Assembly: GCA_026413225.1 (NCBI GenBank) | Contig: CM048552.1 | Span: 194,197,553 to 194,261,552, forward strand | Direction of reading: 5' to 3' | DNA: 64,000 nt | DNA from: Otis tarda | Lineage: Eukaryota; Chordata; Aves; Otidiformes; Otididae | Shown here: piece by piece, positions 8,761-21,785 of the stretch | How positions within the stretch are numbered: position 1 is the first letter of the stretch | Layout of the letters: each line of letters begins with the position of its first letter | Position numbers and translations under genes: made by a program | The notes under the pieces: generated by a model | What the model saw: only the letters and a program-made list of their open reading frames with translations | The model's database searches: none | What the model was told of the DNA's origin: nothing

Positions 8761-11700
8761 CCTTCTCCGTGACCTGAAGTGCCAGACGCAAACCCGCTGT
8801 GGCTGCCTGGTGCGGAGCCCTCTCGCACGCCGGAGGACAGCTGATTATGAGGAGATCGAAAAGACCTCGTTCGGGGTTCTTCCACAGAGTAGCCCTTCCG
8901 GGGTTTTAGGGACATGCCTCCCCAAGAAGCGCTGCATGGATTTCGCAGGCACCAGGCCACGTCCTGGGGCGAGGTCTCTCCAAGCAGTTTGGGGGGGGGG
9001 GAGGATGGGTCTGCGTGGTGCTGGTTAGACACAGGCGTCAGCCTCTGCTGGGCGCTCCCCATGATTTGCCCTGCGAGTCAGGCGTTTGCAGCCCAGGCTG
9101 AGGTGTCTGCTGGCCAGGAACCCACGGCAGAGGCGGTCTGTCCCCCTCGCCTGTGGTCACACCGCCTCCCAGACCTGCCTGGGGTCTCTGCTGCGGGAAG
9201 AAGCCCGGGGCTGCACGGAGCTGAGGGGCTCTGATACCTTGCGCAGAACCTCCCTGGTTTGCCATTGCGAGGTACCACATCCTCTGCTCTGCTTTGCACT
9301 CTTTGAGCTGTCAGCTGAGCTTTATTTTAGGAGACATTCCCCATCTGCAGTTCTCCGCGCAGAATGAGTGTGAGGGATGGGGAGAAAGCTGGAACAGGAC
9401 TGTGACAAGGGAACCATCCTGGGGAGAAAAACTCCCATTCCTTCTCCATTTGTGTCCTGAAAACTGGGAAAACCTGAGCAGATGGCCGTGCTTGGAGCAG
9501 GCTGAGGAAGTGGAGGAGGATAAGAAGCAGGAATCAAGCCTATGAGGGCTGGATGGGAGAGAAGGGGACATGTGAAGTGAGATGGCAGCAGTGCTGGAGG
9601 ATGAGGTACTGGGAAGGGGAGCTGCTGGGCAGAGTGAGGAGTTTGTGCAGGGCCAGAAGCAGGTCCTCATGGCCCTGGGGGATGTCTCTTCTCTCACTTA
9701 TCTGTGGCAGGATTAAGGTGAGGGCTGAATCAGTCAGGCAGACCCTCACAAAGCAATGGCGAGAAATCGCCTTATTTTTGAGAGGGAAGTCAGTCTGAAA
9801 AAAATTCTGCTTTTAACAAATTCTAACCAAAATAATAAAACAAAAAATTGTACTTTTTGTCTCAGAATTGCAATTAAAAACAAACCTGAAATTAAAAAAA
9901 AAGTTACGAAATCTTCCTTTTTGAGACTTTGCCTGTGAAAACATTGTATTGCCTCAGGCCTCTCTAACACAGGTGAGAAAATAACATGCAAGAGAGAAAA
10001 CTTTTGAAAATGTCACTACTGGCAAATATTCATCACATAGGGTTTTGCTCTATGCAATGCCAGTTAGGTAGTTAAGCAGAATGCTCTGGGAATTTTGATC
10101 CAATTTTGGAAATATGTAAGTAGAGGAAGACTCTAGGCAATTCCTGAGCGATTATTATTGTGTTGTGCTGTTGATGTCTTCTGAGGTGACTGCAGAGGAG
10201 AATTTCGAAGAGTCCTCTAGCAGAGCTGGAAAGAACAGTGGGTTCCACTGTGGGAGGTGGAAGGTAGTCCTTCTGAGAGGTAAACATATGCAATGGAGAA
10301 AAGTAAGTCTGAAGATGTACATTTCCAACACAAGGACCACACCTCCACTAATAAATTTTAATAATCTGTAAACTGAAAAGGGGCGAAACCCCCACAGAAC
10401 TGAGGTAGTTAATTCCGTCAAGAAAAAAATCAATAACACGCAACTCCCTCACACACAGATAAAAAACCCACAGGGTAGTAAATCCCTCAGATTCTGATTA
10501 AAGCTACTCCTTTAAGCTGGCAGGATCTACCCAGAATTAAATATCAGTCCAGGAAAGACCGCATGTAGTGCTGTGGATGCTCATTTCCCTCCAAAGAACC
10601 GCTGAGTGAATGGGCTACGTATCTTTGTCTACAAAAGGCTGTTTCATTCTCCCACCCCATTGTTCTTCTGGGGGCAAAGTTGTATTTACTGTGTCTCCAA
10701 GAACAGTCATCTCTATTTATGCAGTGCAACTGAATCCAAAGATCTTATGTTTATGAACGTTACACAGAAATTGTTCCAGAGTAGCTGCAAAATTTTAGAA
10801 ATTATTCCCTCACATGAGAAAGTTTGCAAACTGACAGGTGACTTTTTCCTGTAGACTTACTGCAAGCTAAATATTGGCTGTTTGAGGCACCATATCTAAC
10901 ATCCCTTCGTGTGGTCCAGTGGAGGTGGGATGCAGAGTGACTGTGACTTAAGAGTGACACTGACTACTATTTATGTGTTTTTAGCTGGTCCCTGCAAGTT
11001 TAGAGACCACAATTGCAATTCCAGTGTCTCAAAAAAAAAAAAAAAAAGGCTTTTGGCTTTCCAGAGTAGCTGAAGAAATGGTGTTGAGTAGCTCCATAAA
11101 GTTGGCGATAGTTGTCAGGAAACTTCCTGCAGCTTGTGGAGAAGTTCCTCACTATGCCTGGTGAATTGTCACATCAGGTAGAATAGAAGTGGAATAAAGC
11201 GAAGAAGTAATTCTAGCATTTCTTACAAAGGTGAAACTTTGAGCTTTCTATTAGTAGAATTGTGAAAATACTGCTGTGGCAGATGTGCTGGAGACCTATG
11301 GTAGTGTGATCCATGATCACTCCAGTGGATTACTTGTTTGTGAAAGCAGTAGCATAATTTTCCACCTCCAGGTAAGACAATTCATCTTCTAGGTAGAGAG
11401 CTTTGTGTATACCAGCAACAGTTTAGATCCTCTCTCACAGAGAAAGCAAACTTGTAGCTGAAAAAGGCTTTTTCCCCTCAGGGCAATAGATACCTCAGAG
11501 CACAAAAACAACAAAGATTTTTTTGGTAATTGTTTATAGAGTTGAAAAGGGAAGAGACCATTGTCTGATTATTTCCAAGGTGTAAAGAAGCTGCAGTAGC
11601 AATATTTGAAAAGATAAAAATAATGTACTACAGTAAAATGTTTTGAGTTCAACAGTGTATCAGTACTTGCAGCGAGTGATGCTAATGTGAACTCAAGACA

Positions 11701-12675
11701 TCGTTTTGCCTAGAAGTTCATGGGAAATCAGAACGAGTATTTCCTTCCAGATACTTGCTCAGCCCGTATGCAGCGTACTGTAGGAAAAGGCATTGCAGAT
11801 AACTCATTATTTGGCTATAAAAGCTATGCAAGGTTTCAGGATTGCAGTTGATACTCCATTTTGACAATATTGAATACGTAGGAGTGCTGAGGTGTGTCCC
11901 CACAGGACAATTATTTCCATAGTTTTCAGTTGAAAGGATGTCAAAATACTATCCAGATGTTGGCACTCCCAGAATACATTTACTGCAATTGCCTTCTTGG
12001 AAGCACTGTGTCCTTCAAAGCTGACAAAGGGGTGCATCTCCTCAATTTAATACCAGTGCATTAGCTGGAAGGTAGCTCACGTGAAATGTAATAGTTCTTG
12101 AAGCTTCCAAACTTCAGCTTTCAGACAGGAGGAGTATTGTATGGTAAGTGGTCAGTAAAACTCACGCTTCAGGAACCTGGCATTACGAAGTGATCTACAT
12201 CCCAACTTAAATTCTAGTCCCTGATATATCTTAAAAATTTTGTAATTAACTGTTTTCTGTCCAGCAGTGAAAATAACATTTCTTTGGGTAAACAGCTTTG
12301 GGAAGACTGATGAAACTTACTAAATGTTATGTTAATCTGAACTCTAAACTGAAGTTATTTTCAATTTTACAAATAAAAAAAATATTATTTGATTAAAATC
12401 CATTACAAGGCATCCAAGTTGCTTAGTATCTTCTTAAATAGTAAATTTTAAGTTGTTCTAACTGAATTATGTATTTGTGTACTGCCGAAATGTAACACTG
12501 GGGGAAAAAATATATGCTACCTGATGGGAAATGCATATTTCCCTAACATAATCCTTAAAATGACGTGTTGCATTTATTTGCCAAGTAGTCATGCCTTATT
12601 GTCACTGAGAAAGCAGTCTCCGTTGTGCTGTCCTGCATGTCAGAGACAAAGTTGTCACTTGATACCAGGCTTGAG
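8761..12675. other. gene-free flank upstream of GTF3A
   Basis: No exon of a known family. Notable only for an 11-G run (8991-9001) and an A17 run (11031-11047). Open frames are short and overlap on both strands. Confidence 0.7.
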
Positions 12676-12850
12676 TCAGAGAGTACATAAGACCCCAGGT
12701 TGGAAGGGACCTCAGAAGATCATCTGGTCCAACCTTTCGTGGAAAAGGGAGCCTAGATGAGATTGTCTACCACCCTGTCCAGTTGCATCTTGAAAAATGT
12801 CAATGCAGGGGTAGAAAAGGCTGTTCCTTTTAAGCGTTTTCATTCCATGG
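12676..12850 (-). mobile_element. CR1 LINE 3' fragment
   Basis: Antisense CR1 tail: 'ggttggaagggacctcagaa', 'gatcatctggtccaaccttt', then 'gcctagatgagattgtc' and 'caccctgtccagttgcatct'. The terminal ATTCTATGA repeat is lost. Old copy; right edge approximate. Confidence 0.9.
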
Positions 12851-15800
12851 AATTACTATAAACAAATGAAAGAAGACTAAAATGTGAAAAGTAATCAAGA
12901 GAAAGCCCCAGAAAGCTGGCTGCTTTCCTTGTTAGGCCAAATGTGGATGAGAAGAGTGGGGGGGATGGGAGAAGGGCCATGGTGGTTGTTCACATTGAGG
13001 AGGATCAGCCCAGCCACACTGTCTACTGTATTACTGCTCTTATCTTCCCTGCCTTTTTCATCAGCTCCAGCCTACTTGCAAGGTTATATGGACCCCAAAC
13101 CCCTAGCCCTCTTGCTCCTCACAATAACAACAGCTTTATTCTCTCCATCATCAGAGCATGGGCTCTTCCTTTTTCCCTAAATTACAAGATTGTACCGCAT
13201 CTAAAGGAGAGTAGATGAAGCACATGTGAGTTATGCAAACTGGATGCCAGGGGTGAACTGCAGTTAGGATAATGTTTCCTTGATCTCTCTGTTTACAGAA
13301 TTATAGCTGGCTTGTAATGGTGCCAGTGTCCTCAGGAGCCCTTTCTAGGGATTTCTGGGAACCACAAAAACATGTTAGGAAGAGGATGGAGTTAATCAGT
13401 TGGGCTTTCCTGCTGCTATATTCAGCCTTAGCAAGCCGCCTCTGACAGATGTTTCTGCTTTTAGGCCACGAGGAACTTTGTTGACTGGTTTTCCCTGTGT
13501 TCAAGATGAATGTAAAGCTATCAAAGACTTGTTTTCCATAAGAGCATTTTCTTGTCAGGTGATGTTTTTCTATCTCTGGTGTAGTGGATTTTAATGAATC
13601 TCTCAACAGACTGATCCCCCAAGAGAAGAAATAGAGGAAATCTGCATTACCTGATTTTCCCTCCTGCCTGTGGGAGGCGTGGGCTGTAAGCGACAGCGAA
13701 GTTGCACTGCAGAGCTGTGCGGAGCAGCACGCAGAGCCCTTGGCTGCCCAGCAACCCTCCCGTCGGCTATCCTGACCTGCTTATTTTGTGTGGTGATGAG
13801 CCAGACCTCAAATAAAATCTCATGCATGTCACACAAATCAAATTAGAGCCAGGTCCCAGGTGTTCTTACATGGTTTGAGGCCAGTCAGTTAATATTGCTA
13901 CCTGGGTTTTCTGTCTCTGCCTATCTCCCATGCTTTGCATGAAAAGAGGGGAAACCTGACTGTGTGAGCTGGCTCCCCATGGGACCCTCCTCTCTGGGCG
14001 GGATGGGGGAAAGGAGGGCTTGGGCACAGTCCTTCCACGGGTTGTGGGGTGATGAATGACCCATTTGCTGAAAAACACCTCCTCCTCCCATTCGTGCCCC
14101 TGCCTGGTTGTGTTTACCCTGAAGGATTTACCTACTCGAGCATTACACTCACCCAGCTGTTAGATAGAATCAGACAAGACCAGGTTAAAAGAAAATGGCC
14201 CTGATTCTCCATTTCACCACTGTAGTCCCCTGAAGTGACCAAAGTTACTCCTCAGTCCCTTGGCACAAGTCCAGGAAGGAGCTGCCTGCCCGAAAGACAC
14301 TGATGGGGTTGTTGGTCCTCCCCGGCTCACGGCACAGCCCATTTTCAGAAGGGGTATAACACCCAGCATTATGTCTGCTGTGCAAATGGTGCCTCTTCTA
14401 ATCAGTCACAACTATTTGTGCTTGCAGCACTGGCCTCTCAAGGCATCACGTTACATGGGTCAACAAGGATGGCGGTTACCTATCTGACCAAAATTGCAGG
14501 TGCCAAATTATGCCTGCAGCTATCTGTGGTCATAAAAACAAGGCATCCTGCAAAGGCAGGTTGCAACAGAAGCTGCCTCACGGTAGCTGTATGAGTCCTT
14601 CCTCTCCTGGCCGAGGCCTGCAAGGCACTTCTCCGGCATGTAGTCTGTTCATCTGGAAGAAGGAGAGATACAATTCCACCCGTCCTCTCCTGGCAGCGGT
14701 GCCTGGGAGGGATGGTTATTTTAGTGGACCATAACATTATTATAATAATTGCAGCTTCATCAGAAAGAATTATTAGTCTGTCAGTAATGCGTTAGACAGC
14801 AACACTTGTCTCAAATGCCTGTTAATTATCCAAATAAGCAAATTTGCTTCCTTTCCCACCGTAGTCACTAGTCACTTGTGTCATTCGTGCAGCCAGAGCT
14901 GTGATCTTGCAAATACCCCTGCAAGAAGTTATTACAAGGGTTGTCTCCTTAAAGTGCAGAGGCTGCTGATGCGAGGAAGAGATGTTGGACTAGTTCCCCA
15001 GGGCCTGATTCAAATCCTTTTGAAATCAGTAGAGAGATGCTCCCAGTCTTTCATGGCTTTGGATTATATCCTCAGATAGTAACTTTTTCCAGGCAGGAAT
15101 TTTGCTTCAAACATCTCTTGAATACACTTGAGAGATCTGGCAGCTGATAAAATACTCAGCCTTAAGCCAATACAGACAGTGAAGCCCCTGACTATATTGT
15201 GGTTTTTTCAACGTACATTTTTTCTCCTGGGGAAAGCAACAATCTGATGTGCTTTCTTGTCCAAAGTCAGACCTGCAGTAGCTTTCTGGTTACTCAGAGA
15301 CATCCAAAACTTCAAAGTGCGGCTTTCAGTGTAAGGGTTTGAGGCTGCAGACACCCACAGGGCTTCAAGTGCACGACCTCTGCGCGCTGCATAGCTGGGG
15401 TTTGTCCTCTGCTCCAGCAGTCAGGGCTGCCTGCCCTGCAAGCCCAAATCCCAGGAGAGTGTCCCCCCTGCCATCATGGGCCAAACAATGAGATGGCTTG
15501 CCTGCAAACCCCTTGTCCCTTGCTGCCCCCATCATCCCAGACCTTCCTCTGGGCTGCTGTGCATGGGCTGTGGCAGTGAGCTCTGCAGCCCTGAAGAAGA
15601 GCATCTTCAGGAGGTAAATTTGGGCCTTGAAGCTGTAGCCCCCAAGAAGAAGCAGTGTGGGACAGGATGGCATCTGCTGGCATGAGTGCAGCGTCCCTTG
15701 GGGTGGGGTGCACTTACCCTGGGTGCGGCTGGTGGTGCACAAAGAGTCCGGAAAGCATCGTCCCACTGATTTGAGTCATCTCAGAGGTGTGCTGGGACCT

Positions 15801-18800
15801 AGCCCCTCTTTGTCTCCCATCTAATGCAGGTCAAAGAAAAGGAAGTTCCTGGCTCTCCATCAGCCTGCACCTGAGTTGCATGCCTGGCAGCCACCCATAT
15901 TCCTCCCTTTTTGGTTCAAATCTGCACAGAGGCTGGAGTGCAATGGCTGCTGGAGGAATCTGAGAGGTGGAAAACTCGGAACCCCTCCCGGAGGGGACCA
16001 TTTCATACAGATCTCAAGCCATGGGGTTTCTCACAACAGGGTTCATTTTACTCAGGGAAGTCAGCAAGAACATAGTGAGAACCATCATCAAAACCCACGT
16101 GAATTTTTCCCCCTCACAGCAATTTACCTTCCTGGCTGTGACTGCTGACTGTACAAGCACATAGCTGTAGGGCTGCTGCTCTTTTGGAGCCGTAAAAAGA
16201 AAAGGGTGCGTTTAGTGAAAGCAGATAGAGCCATCTAGTGACAAGAGAAATGCATTCTTCATTTCATGCTGTGAAAGACCTTCATAAGCCCTGAAAAGCC
16301 TGTGTTGACCACCAGGACAGATGGGCCTGCAAGGCATGAGCAGCCCTTCTCCCAGGGGTGTGCATGGCTGGGCCTCATGAGATTCACACCGCTGGAGCTC
16401 CGCATGGTCCTCAGCAAAGCTTTCAGCAGCAGGGATGGCAGTGCCAAGCAAAAAGACTGCTTGGGTCACTGACAAGGTTTGGGTTTGGGAAGAGCCCATG
16501 GTGCCTCACAGGCAGCACAGGCAGCCAGGCACAGGCAGAGCTCGACCATGGGCAGGTGGTACTCTCATGTTTGTTGGGAGATGCTTTCCCCAAGCTGTTT
16601 TTGAGCTGCTTTAGCCAAACAGGGAAAAATTCAGGACAGGGGAGATGCTTCTTAGAAAATTTTAAAAAATCAAAATACTTTGTTTCAAAATATGTGTAAA
16701 TTTTATGTAAAAAAAAATAATTAAAGGATTCTAGAAATTGTATTGTTTTTAAGTAGGGAAATACTTGTGCATGGCATTCCCACTGACCAAAACAAAACTC
16801 TTCCATAATGTTATATCACTAACATAATGGAAAAAAAAAATCATTCCTTGGCAAAGGAAGCATTATTTTTCTTCTTCCTTTCCCTTCTCTCTTTGTCTAG
16901 TACATTCCTCCTCTACTCTGAAGAATTCACACAGCTCAGCTCATTATCAGTCTAGCTAATTATATTACTGCACTTCCCAGCAAATTAAGATCCAAAGCCT
17001 GTGGTTTTACAGTAAACTCCCCAAAGAAAGGGATAATGAGGTTACTTAGCAGGTTTTGTTCCTCGGGTAATTTCCATACACTTCTGAGTTTATAAAGTGG
17101 GAGATAAGGTAGCCGCCATAGCTTTTATGTTTGCCTTCCTGAGCATCATTCAGATCTCCTAGCACTTCTGGGAAGGAAGGGATTCTCCTGCTGAAGGCCC
17201 AGAGGTGAGACTATTTGCTCCGGGGCAGAGAGGGACCAAAGCCGTCTCTGGCCCTGTCTGTGGTGCAAGCAAAGCTGAGATGCAGACCATTTAGGTGCCC
17301 TAGGCTGTATCCACACTGCTTGGAGACGGATCCCCAGGTTGTGTCCCAACCACAGAGCCCTCAAGCCTAGGTCTTCTCCTTACCCCCTGAGGTTTCCCCA
17401 TGGCCGAAAGACAGGATTGTCACCTCTGTTGGCAGCAGAAACCATTTCAGAGTGCCTGAAATGGGTGCGGGCAGCACAGTAGCCCATTGGAATGGTGCTT
17501 TTGGAGCACGAGGGTGGAGAAATCTGTGGGAATGTGGCATGGGGCTGTCTGAAGGTGCAGGGCTGAGACCACCACCTCAGGTCTGCAGCGAGCAGGCTGA
17601 TTGCTGCCAGCATCACCCTAGCTTGGGCCAAGCAGAGACAGACTGAACTGTACCAAGCCATTCTGGGAGGGGGAAGGACTTAACTCCAGTTTTGTGAAGA
17701 AGTTGCAGCTGCAAAGTTTGGTTTGACTCAGAATGGAAACAAAACCAACACTGCACCACAAAACACCTCAAAGCAAAACAATCTGTTTGGGGTCAGCCTA
17801 CATGTTTGGATTAACCTCTGGCTTCTGCTTTGCTTCTGAAAATAAAGCCCAAAATTTTCCTTTCATTGTTCCCACACAAATGTTTTGTTGCTATCATATG
17901 ACATAGTTCTTTGGTCATTTTCTGCTTAATGATTTCTTCATACCTGGACTCCCAGCCCGGAACTCGGCACCAGCATCCTGTTTGTTTTGCACATCCCTAA
18001 TTAAGCCAAGGTGAAATGAGTGGATGTAATGAGCTACCAGAGCGAAGGGCCTGGAAGGAGAACAAGGACAATGCAGTCATCAAAGGAACAAAAATGCTTT
18101 TGTGTAGCCTTATAATTTAAAACAAGAATTCCCTGCAACTACTACCTGATTATGGTGGATCTCTACCACACTTAGCTTTGTTCATTTTGTTATGCATCCC
18201 TCTTCCCAGATCCTCTCGGCTCCCTTTGCCCATTTGTGGGTGAAAAATTCAGCTATATTTTGTGCCTACTCATAAATCTGCATACTAAAATCTGGAGCAA
18301 GAGGCTGTGCTACGTGCTCGTCCAGGGCTTGGCACAGTACGGTTTCCAGTCTTTCACTGATCTGTTGTAAATACAGTGCAAGTGCCTTAGCGGCGCATGG
18401 TTCCCCCTCACCCTCTCATCTGAAGGTGTTACTTCAGTCACGGTTAATTGAGTATCAACCTGGGAGCAACAAGTCAGTTCATTCAAGTCACTTTAATCAC
18501 TTTAGAGCCGGGTCCAAAGCTGGCTCACAGTGCTGGCTGTGACACATAGCTGGGGTCAACCTTTAATTTAAAGGCCTGATTCTTTCTGTATTTAAACAGA
18601 AAGCTCTCTGTGAAGACCTCATCCAGCAGACCCTCCAAGTGCTGGAAGCTGGACAAACATAAGCTGTGCTTTCTGCAGAGGACTCCAAGCAAAACAGCTT
18701 TCTGTTTAATTTGAAAAGCTTCCATCTCTACAGCACAATAAAGTGGAAAAATGAAGCCCTTCTTCAATTCCGCATGAAGCCGACAAACTGGAATATTTTT

Positions 18801-21699
18801 CACAATTCTGCCTCCTATCTATTAATAGGGCCATGACTACAACCGACTTGGAGGATAAGTCATCAACCAGATTTACTCATCAGGCTCTCTGGTTCTCTCC
18901 TCTCTGCTCCATCTTCCCTGCCCACCTGCAAGCTGTTGCTCTATCCCATGGGGAGCAGCTGCCACCCCTCTGATGGGTGTCGTGCCAGCTTTCTGAAATA
19001 CACCTTGTCTGCCTCAGAGGACACTGCTTTTCCCTGCTGTAACAGATTTGGGGAGGGGGGGGTATAGGGCTGTGTAATTCAACTCGGGCTCTTAGGAGAA
19101 GTCTTCTTTCCTCATTAAGATGACGAGCTCTCTTTGTAGCTTTTAATTGTGATTAGCACATCTGGAGGACATCCTTTCTCTCTTCCATCTCTCTTTTTGG
19201 CCATGCTGCCCCTTGGTCCTGCCTCCTGCCTTTGCTTGTGCCATCCGAAAATGCACTTCTCTGTGCCACTGGGGTGCCCATCAGAACGTGCCAACGCTCT
19301 CCGCAGCTGCAGTGTGAAGTGTCAAACGCCCATTGAGCTGCGTGCGGCCCGGGAGCTGCAAGGAGGGATGGCACCCAGACAGGGGTGTTAGCGTGGGGAG
19401 CTGCGATCGGCCTGGGGACAATTTGCAGGCAGAAGGAGAGATTGCATCAATTAGCTAATGATATGTGGGGGGCACTCTGGAAACACCGTGTTGCTGTATG
19501 TGTGCACAGAGATGTGTTCTGACCGTTTGCAATCGCCCTTGCAAATCCGCCCATCAGCTGAGTTCATGTCTTTGATTTCTGTGTTTTGGCACGTTGGCCG
19601 GCCAGCAGCCTGCAGCTCTACGTCGCGCTTCAAACAGTCCTGCTCGATAGATGCCTGGTCCCCAATTAGAGGGACGAGAGAGCAAGGTTTGGCAGCCCTG
19701 CGCAAACTCCTTTATTCAAAAATTCTCTTAGCAGAATAATCTATTTTAAAGGGAGAAAATTATGATTATTTAATTCCTGGGGTCTGACTTGCTGACCATC
19801 CCACTGAGCCCAGCAAAGCCATACCAGTACAAGCCAGTTTAAGCAGAAGAGGCTCTATAGGCTCTAACAATGGACTCTTAATGTATACTCCCTCCCCCAC
19901 GCAACTTCTGAAGCTTGTAGGTGGTTTCACTGAAGTTTTATGGCAACAACTAGGGAAAACAACTTTGGGAACTAACATTGCCCAGCAAGACACAGCCTGC
20001 AGAGTGTTTTTTATGGCCAAGACCTCGCAGCATTCCCGGCTTCATTTCCTCACTGCTTGCAGCAGTCCCCCTTTATGGCAGGGCTGTGCCCCCCCGCCCC
20101 TCGATGCGCAGGGCAGCATCAGACGTGACGAAGCAAATTACTTGGGCAGCGGAGAGATGAAATTTGAAAGCCTGCGTGGATTAAAACGAGGATAAGCTGG
20201 GCTAGGTAACAACTGCTAGCTTGCTCTCACAGCCAGCAGCGTTGAGGCACGTCCCCATTGCCTGGGCAGGGCACCAGTGACTTTAGGTGGGTGGTGGGAA
20301 GGGCTCCATCATTGTGGGGCTGGGACCATGGACAAACACAGAGAAACACCACAGTCCTACAGCTTCCAGTGCCTGACCTAATATGCTCCAGACCAGCTTG
20401 GTTATCTCTGCCCAGCACTGCTCTGTGTGGTCCTTGCCTTGGGGCCGTTGCAAAAGTCACAATCTGCAGATGCTTGCAAAACTGCTGTCACTGATGTCAC
20501 TAATGTCAGGTTTCCTGGGCTGGTAGCCAGGGCTTTTTCCTTATCAGCAGGTACTTTATAATGTGACACTCCTGCTCAGATCAAAAGGAAGGAAATATAT
20601 AAATACATTCTCGAAGAAAGGGATTCATTCCTAAAAAGTCAGTGAGATTGGTACAGGACCTAATGTCAGGGTCTGGCCTGCAAAGCATGTGGTGAGAGCC
20701 ATTGGTAATGAAAATGCAGCATTTTGGAGGATGAGGTAAGACCCTGCAGTTCTGGAAATAATGCAAGAACCTCAGAAACCAGAAACATGCATCAGAGCTT
20801 ATTTTCTCCCAAGGCAGTTGAACATTAACAAAGCCTACGTTAGCAGGAGTGCTGTGCCACTGGCAGGAGGGGGTCTGATGCTCGCTGCAGTGGAAATCCC
20901 AAGGCAGTGTTGATGCCCACTGTCCGTGTCAGGAGAACTCTGGACAGAGCACACCTGAGCTCTCCTGAGACAGGAGATTGCTGTGGCTGAGCTTGGCTTC
21001 CCCCAAGCAGGGATTTCTTTGAGTCATAACATTTTTTTTTCCTTCAGCCTTTACTAAACTTGGCTGTTCCCCAGTCATTTTAGCCCAGATTTTTCTAGCA
21101 AGTGAGGTTTGGCTTTTGCAGATGTGCTGTCTATCCCATGAAATTTTTACCTTGTTCATCCGCAGGCAAATAAAGTCCCATTTGTTGTATGAGCATATGA
21201 GACAAGCAGTAGGTTGTACTTTCATTATTAATTATTTACCAGAGAAAGAAAACTTACCCATCTGGGAACATTTTGTTTTCTTCATGCACAGGGGATGACA
21301 GGGCAATGAATGGCCACTGATGGCATGAGAATGCAGGAATGATGCTGATATCCCCGATGGTTAGACAAAGATGCATCCATTGATACAAAATCATTAGATA
21401 TCACTTGTCTGTGCAGGGAACCTGGTCACAGCCCTTTTTGTGATGTTCCCATGCAGAATCATGCACTGCAGGAAGACTGCCTGGCAGCTCCAGCCACCCT
21501 GCAACACCACTTGGTACTGCCCAAGTAACAGCAGTTCAGCTTTTAATTATAACAAGCTGGACTCAGTCTGGACATTTGAAAATTATCCATCCACTCGCAA
21601 CTTAAGCCTGCCCTGCCTGGGTTTTGAGTTAATAGATAACTTGGTAAAAGCGTGAGCCTGTCCTGTGAAACCTTCTATGGTTTAGTAGCTGTGACAGCA
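12851..21699. other. intergenic DNA, no gene seen
   Basis: Single-copy-looking sequence with only short, unrecognisable open frames. A G-rich tract lies at 19050-19069. AT-rich stretches near 14730-14850 and 16920-16990 contain homeodomain-like TAATTA cores, but I cannot show they are conserved. Confidence 0.6.
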
Positions 21700-21785
21700 A
21701 TGGTAGTGGGAAGATGGTTGGACTAGATGATCTTATAGGTCCCATCCAACCATGTGATTCTATGATTCTATGATTCTATGATTCT
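21700..21785 (+). mobile_element. CR1 LINE 3' terminal fragment
   Basis: 'ggttggactagatgatctta' is followed by four head-to-tail copies of the GATTCTAT-type terminal repeat. Only the last hundred or so bases survive; the left edge is uncertain. Confidence 0.9.
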
